From: Candidatus Electrothrix marina
GTDB lineage: Bacteria; Desulfobacterota; Desulfobulbia; Desulfobulbales; Desulfobulbaceae
NCBI GenBank assembly: GCA_004028495.1
Contig: MTKS01000054.1
Span: 1-8,024 of the forward strand
DNA: 8,024 nt
Direction: 5' to 3'
The notes below the pieces were generated by a model. That model was not told where the DNA came from and ran no database searches. It saw nothing but the letters and a program-made list of their open reading frames with translations. The translations under genes were made by a program, and so were the position numbers. Shown here piece by piece: positions 6,621-8,024 of the stretch (position 1 is the stretch's first letter; each line of letters begins with the position of its first letter).

Positions 6621-6632
6621 TGATGTTACGCA
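6621..6632 (+). repeat. Left terminal inverted repeat of the MITE-like element
   Basis: TGATGTTACGCA, the exact reverse complement of 6700-6711. The GTTACG inside it also pairs with CGTAAC at 6674-6679, giving two alternative foldbacks. Confidence 0.75.
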
Positions 6633-6699
6633 ACCCAAACGCAGAATCGGCAGATTCCACGTTTTGGCTGTTTCGTAACTCCCTGATCTTTTATTCGCG

Positions 6700-6711
6700 T
6701 GCGTAACATCA
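6700..6711 (-). repeat. Right terminal inverted repeat of the MITE-like element
   Basis: TGCGTAACATCA on the plus strand, the exact complement of the left end, followed at once by the second GTTATTGAA copy. Confidence 0.75.
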
Positions 6712-6720
6712 GTTATTGAA

Positions 6721-7080
6721 TCCGATCCGGCCGAGAAAAACTCCAGGTTTTCCCTTATTCTCCTCAAAAGAAGCATTATCCTGATATAACTTATCTTTCC
6801 TCACACAAAAGATTCATCACCACCTGCATCTTAAAAAATGTATTTGATTGTCATTTTTTTCTGTGATAGTCGTTTAATAAGCTCTATTGAATTAATAATG
6901 AATTTCAAAAGCGGATGAGAATACCGCTGCGCACTTCTCCGGATTCTCTTCAGGTAAAATACTACCATAGAATTATTCTCTCGGCAATCGCCCGTTACGA
7001 GCAGCCGACCGGTGCTGTTCAGAACACATTATGAGAACAGAATTCCTCATCACTTAATCGGTCCGCGTGTTTTCAAATCG
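6721..7080 (+). other. Non-coding leader region upstream of the response regulator
   Basis: About 360 bases without a credible gene. The first half is AT-rich; the TTGATT/TTGTCA area near 6844-6853 and the TTTAAT at 6873-6878 could be promoter parts, but the spacing fits poorly. A hairpin occurs at 6917-6948: GAGAAT-A-CCG pairs with CGG-ATTCTC, with one bulged A and a 13-base loop. The only short ORF examined (26 codons at 6838-6918) has no ribosome site. No known riboswitch class was recognised. Together with the terminator at 7081-7112 this looks like a structured leader RNA or a small RNA gene. Confidence 0.35.
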
Positions 7081-7112
7081 AAAATCAGACGGAACAATCC
7101 GCTGATTTTTTT
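7081..7112 (+). terminator. Strong intrinsic terminator in the response regulator leader
   Basis: AAAATCAG-A-CGGA, an ACAA loop, then TCCG-CTGATTTT forms a 12-bp stem with a single bulged A, followed by a continuous T-run ending at 7112. The orientation is plus strand, the same as the downstream gene. The Shine-Dalgarno sequence AAGGAG begins only five bases later, at 7118. It may therefore work as an attenuator for the response regulator or end a small upstream RNA. A weaker hairpin, TTTTC (7070-7074) with GAAAA (7080-7084), would compete with the terminator's left arm. Confidence 0.7.
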
Positions 7113-7129
7113 GAGATAAGGAGTAAAAT

Positions 7130-8024
7130 ATGTACGATATACTGGTCGTTGATGATGATCTGTTCGCACTCGCGCTGCTCGAAGAGCAACTGAAGGGGTA
7201 CGGCGATTTTTTCACCCCTGTCTATGCCAGCAACGGAAGAGAGGCTGTTGAAATATTGAGTCAGGTGGAAATTTCTCTGCTCGTGACGGATCTCATCATG
7301 CCGGGAGAAATAAACGGCTGGCATCTTATTGAATATATAGAAAACTTCCATCCGAATATTCCTGTTGTTGTTATTACAGGATGCAAAGACGAAGAAAAAG
7401 TTACCGAGCTGGAAGGCAGGGTGCGGGAGATTTTACTGAAACCGATCCGGGTGAAACAATTAGTTAAGATTGTCACCAACATCCTTAATGAAGATATTGC
7501 CAGCGGAAATCTGAAAGGTGTTTCAGTAGGATCTTTTTTACAGCTGTTGGAAATGGACGAAAAGACCTGTCTGCTTGAAGTCGGAACATCACCGAAAAAT
7601 AAAGGCCTGCTGTACATTCATCAGGGCAAGCTCTATGATGCTGAATACGGAGACCTGCAAGAATACGAGGCGGCCTGTCGCCTGATAGCTATGGACAATG
7701 TCAGCTTTAAAATCAAAGCATTACCCAAGCTGGAAATTCGGCGAAGAATCAAAGCGGAACTGATGTCCATTATTATGGACGCCATGAAGATGAAAGATGA
7801 GGTCAAGCCGGGAGAAAGCCTGGAACTCCCTCCCCGCACCGATGACGGAGAAAATCACAGCGGAGCCTTTGAGGCGGACTGGCGTCAGGCTGTCAGGGAT
7901 GACGACGAAGAAGAGAATGAGGAAAATCCGGCGGATGATCCGATCATTGAGCCGGTAACAGCACCTGCTGCTCAAGCACCGGCAGCTGAGAAAATCAATG
8001 TTCCGCCGGCCTCCTGCTCAACAG
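7130..8024 (+). CDS. Response regulator with REC and PATAN (DUF4388) domains, partial
   Basis: The first 298 codons of a signalling protein that runs off the window. Residues 1-120 are a CheY-like receiver domain: acidic pocket D8-D10 in VVDDD, phospho-acceptor D54 in VTDLIMPG, switch threonine T83 in VITG, and K104 in LLKPI; all are intact, so phosphorylation by a histidine kinase is expected. Residues about 128-200 (LKGVSVGSFLQLLEMDEKTC through GLLYIHQGKLYDAEYG and AACRLIAMDNVSFKI) match the PATAN/DUF4388 domain, thought to mediate protein interactions in prokaryotic signalling. From about 224 the chain is acidic and Pro/Ala-rich (DDDEEENEENPADD; APAAQAPAAE), a flexible linker that probably leads to another domain outside the window. 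There is no DNA-binding domain in the visible part. AAGGAG (7118-7123) lies six bases before the ATG. It is the only plus-strand gene here, divergent from serA, and no kinase gene is visible. Confidence 0.9.
   Translation, partial: MYDILVVDDDLFALALLEEQLKGYGDFFTPVYASNGREAVEILSQVEISLLVTDLIMPGEINGWHLIEYIENFHPNIPVVVITGCKDEEKVTELEGRVREILLKPIRVKQLVKIVTNILNEDIASGNLKGVSVGSFLQLLEMDEKTCLLEVGTSPKNKGLLYIHQGKLYDAEYGDLQEYEAACRLIAMDNVSFKIKALPKLEIRRRIKAELMSIIMDAMKMKDEVKPGESLELPPRTDDGENHSGAFEADWRQAVRDDDEEENEENPADDPIIEPVTAPAAQAPAAEKINVPPASCST

Larger units (their letters stand above)
6612..6720. mobile_element. MITE-like element of 91 bp with 9-bp target-site duplication
   Basis: The element spans 6621-6711. 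Its ends are perfect 12-bp inverted repeats: TGATGTTACGCA (6621-6632) and TGCGTAACATCA (6700-6711). Directly outside them the 9-mer GTTATTGAA occurs on both sides (6612-6620 and 6712-6720), as expected for a target-site duplication. The left part of the interior is itself an imperfect palindrome: GTTACG (6625-6630) with CGTAAC (6674-6679), CCAAACG (6635-6641) with CGTTTTGG (6660-6667), and GAATC (6644-6648) with GATTC (6653-6657) around a GGCA loop. It carries no coding sequence, so movement would depend on a transposase elsewhere. A 9-bp duplication occurs with several DDE transposase families, and I do not assign one. It sits in the serA upstream region, so serA must be transcribed from within it or through it. 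Confidence 0.75.

Noticed and set aside
6838..6918. 26-codon plus-strand open frame as a possible leader peptide
   Set aside because: No ribosome site precedes the ATG, and the peptide shows no run of regulatory codons.
7261..7617. 118-codon minus-strand open frame opposite the response regulator
   Set aside because: The plus strand encodes unbroken REC and PATAN domains here; the antisense frame has no domain.
1..8024. tRNA, rRNA or CRISPR array
   Set aside because: No cloverleaf-like segment, rRNA core sequence or regularly spaced direct repeat was seen on either strand.

Overview
The window carries six genes on the minus strand and one on the plus strand. It most resembles a chromosomal stretch of an anaerobic, moderate-GC Gram-negative bacterium. 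An Aquifex-type aconitase, a short ACT-domain phosphoglycerate dehydrogenase, a REC-PATAN response regulator and a membrane NACHT protein next to a vapBC pair together suggest a deltaproteobacterial (Desulfobacterota, possibly Desulfobulbales) host. That taxonomic guess rests on protein style alone and was not tested by any search.

Layout, in minus-strand transcription order from the right. serA (6583-5384) encodes a 399-residue D-3-phosphoglycerate dehydrogenase. It is followed by a hairpin that pairs fully only in the serA-strand RNA. Next is a 740-residue membrane STAND NTPase with a NACHT-type P-loop (5231-3009). Then come an AbrB-type vapB (2895-2638) and a PIN-domain vapC (2637-2248), joined without a gap. 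After these is a six-helix voltage-gated-type K+ channel with a C-terminal zinc ribbon (2152-1310). Last is the first 356 codons of aconitase (1068-1), cut by the window edge. On the plus strand, from 7130 to the right edge, lies a response regulator (REC + PATAN/DUF4388 + acidic tail), also cut.

The 546-base gap between serA and the response regulator holds the most unexpected structure. A 91-bp element (6621-6711) has perfect 12-bp terminal inverted repeats (TGATGTTACGCA) and a nearly palindromic interior. It is flanked by an exact 9-bp direct repeat, GTTATTGAA. This is the signature of a MITE-like insertion just upstream of serA. Further right, a strong intrinsic terminator (7081-7112) lies in the leader of the response regulator, only 5 bases before its Shine-Dalgarno sequence. 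It implies either attenuation or a small upstream RNA.

Functionally the window mixes housekeeping metabolism (aconitase, serine synthesis), ion transport and signalling with a compact accessory cluster: the membrane NACHT protein and the VapBC toxin-antitoxin pair. That cluster is the best candidate here for a defence-type locus, by family resemblance only. No tRNA, rRNA, CRISPR array or transposase gene was seen.
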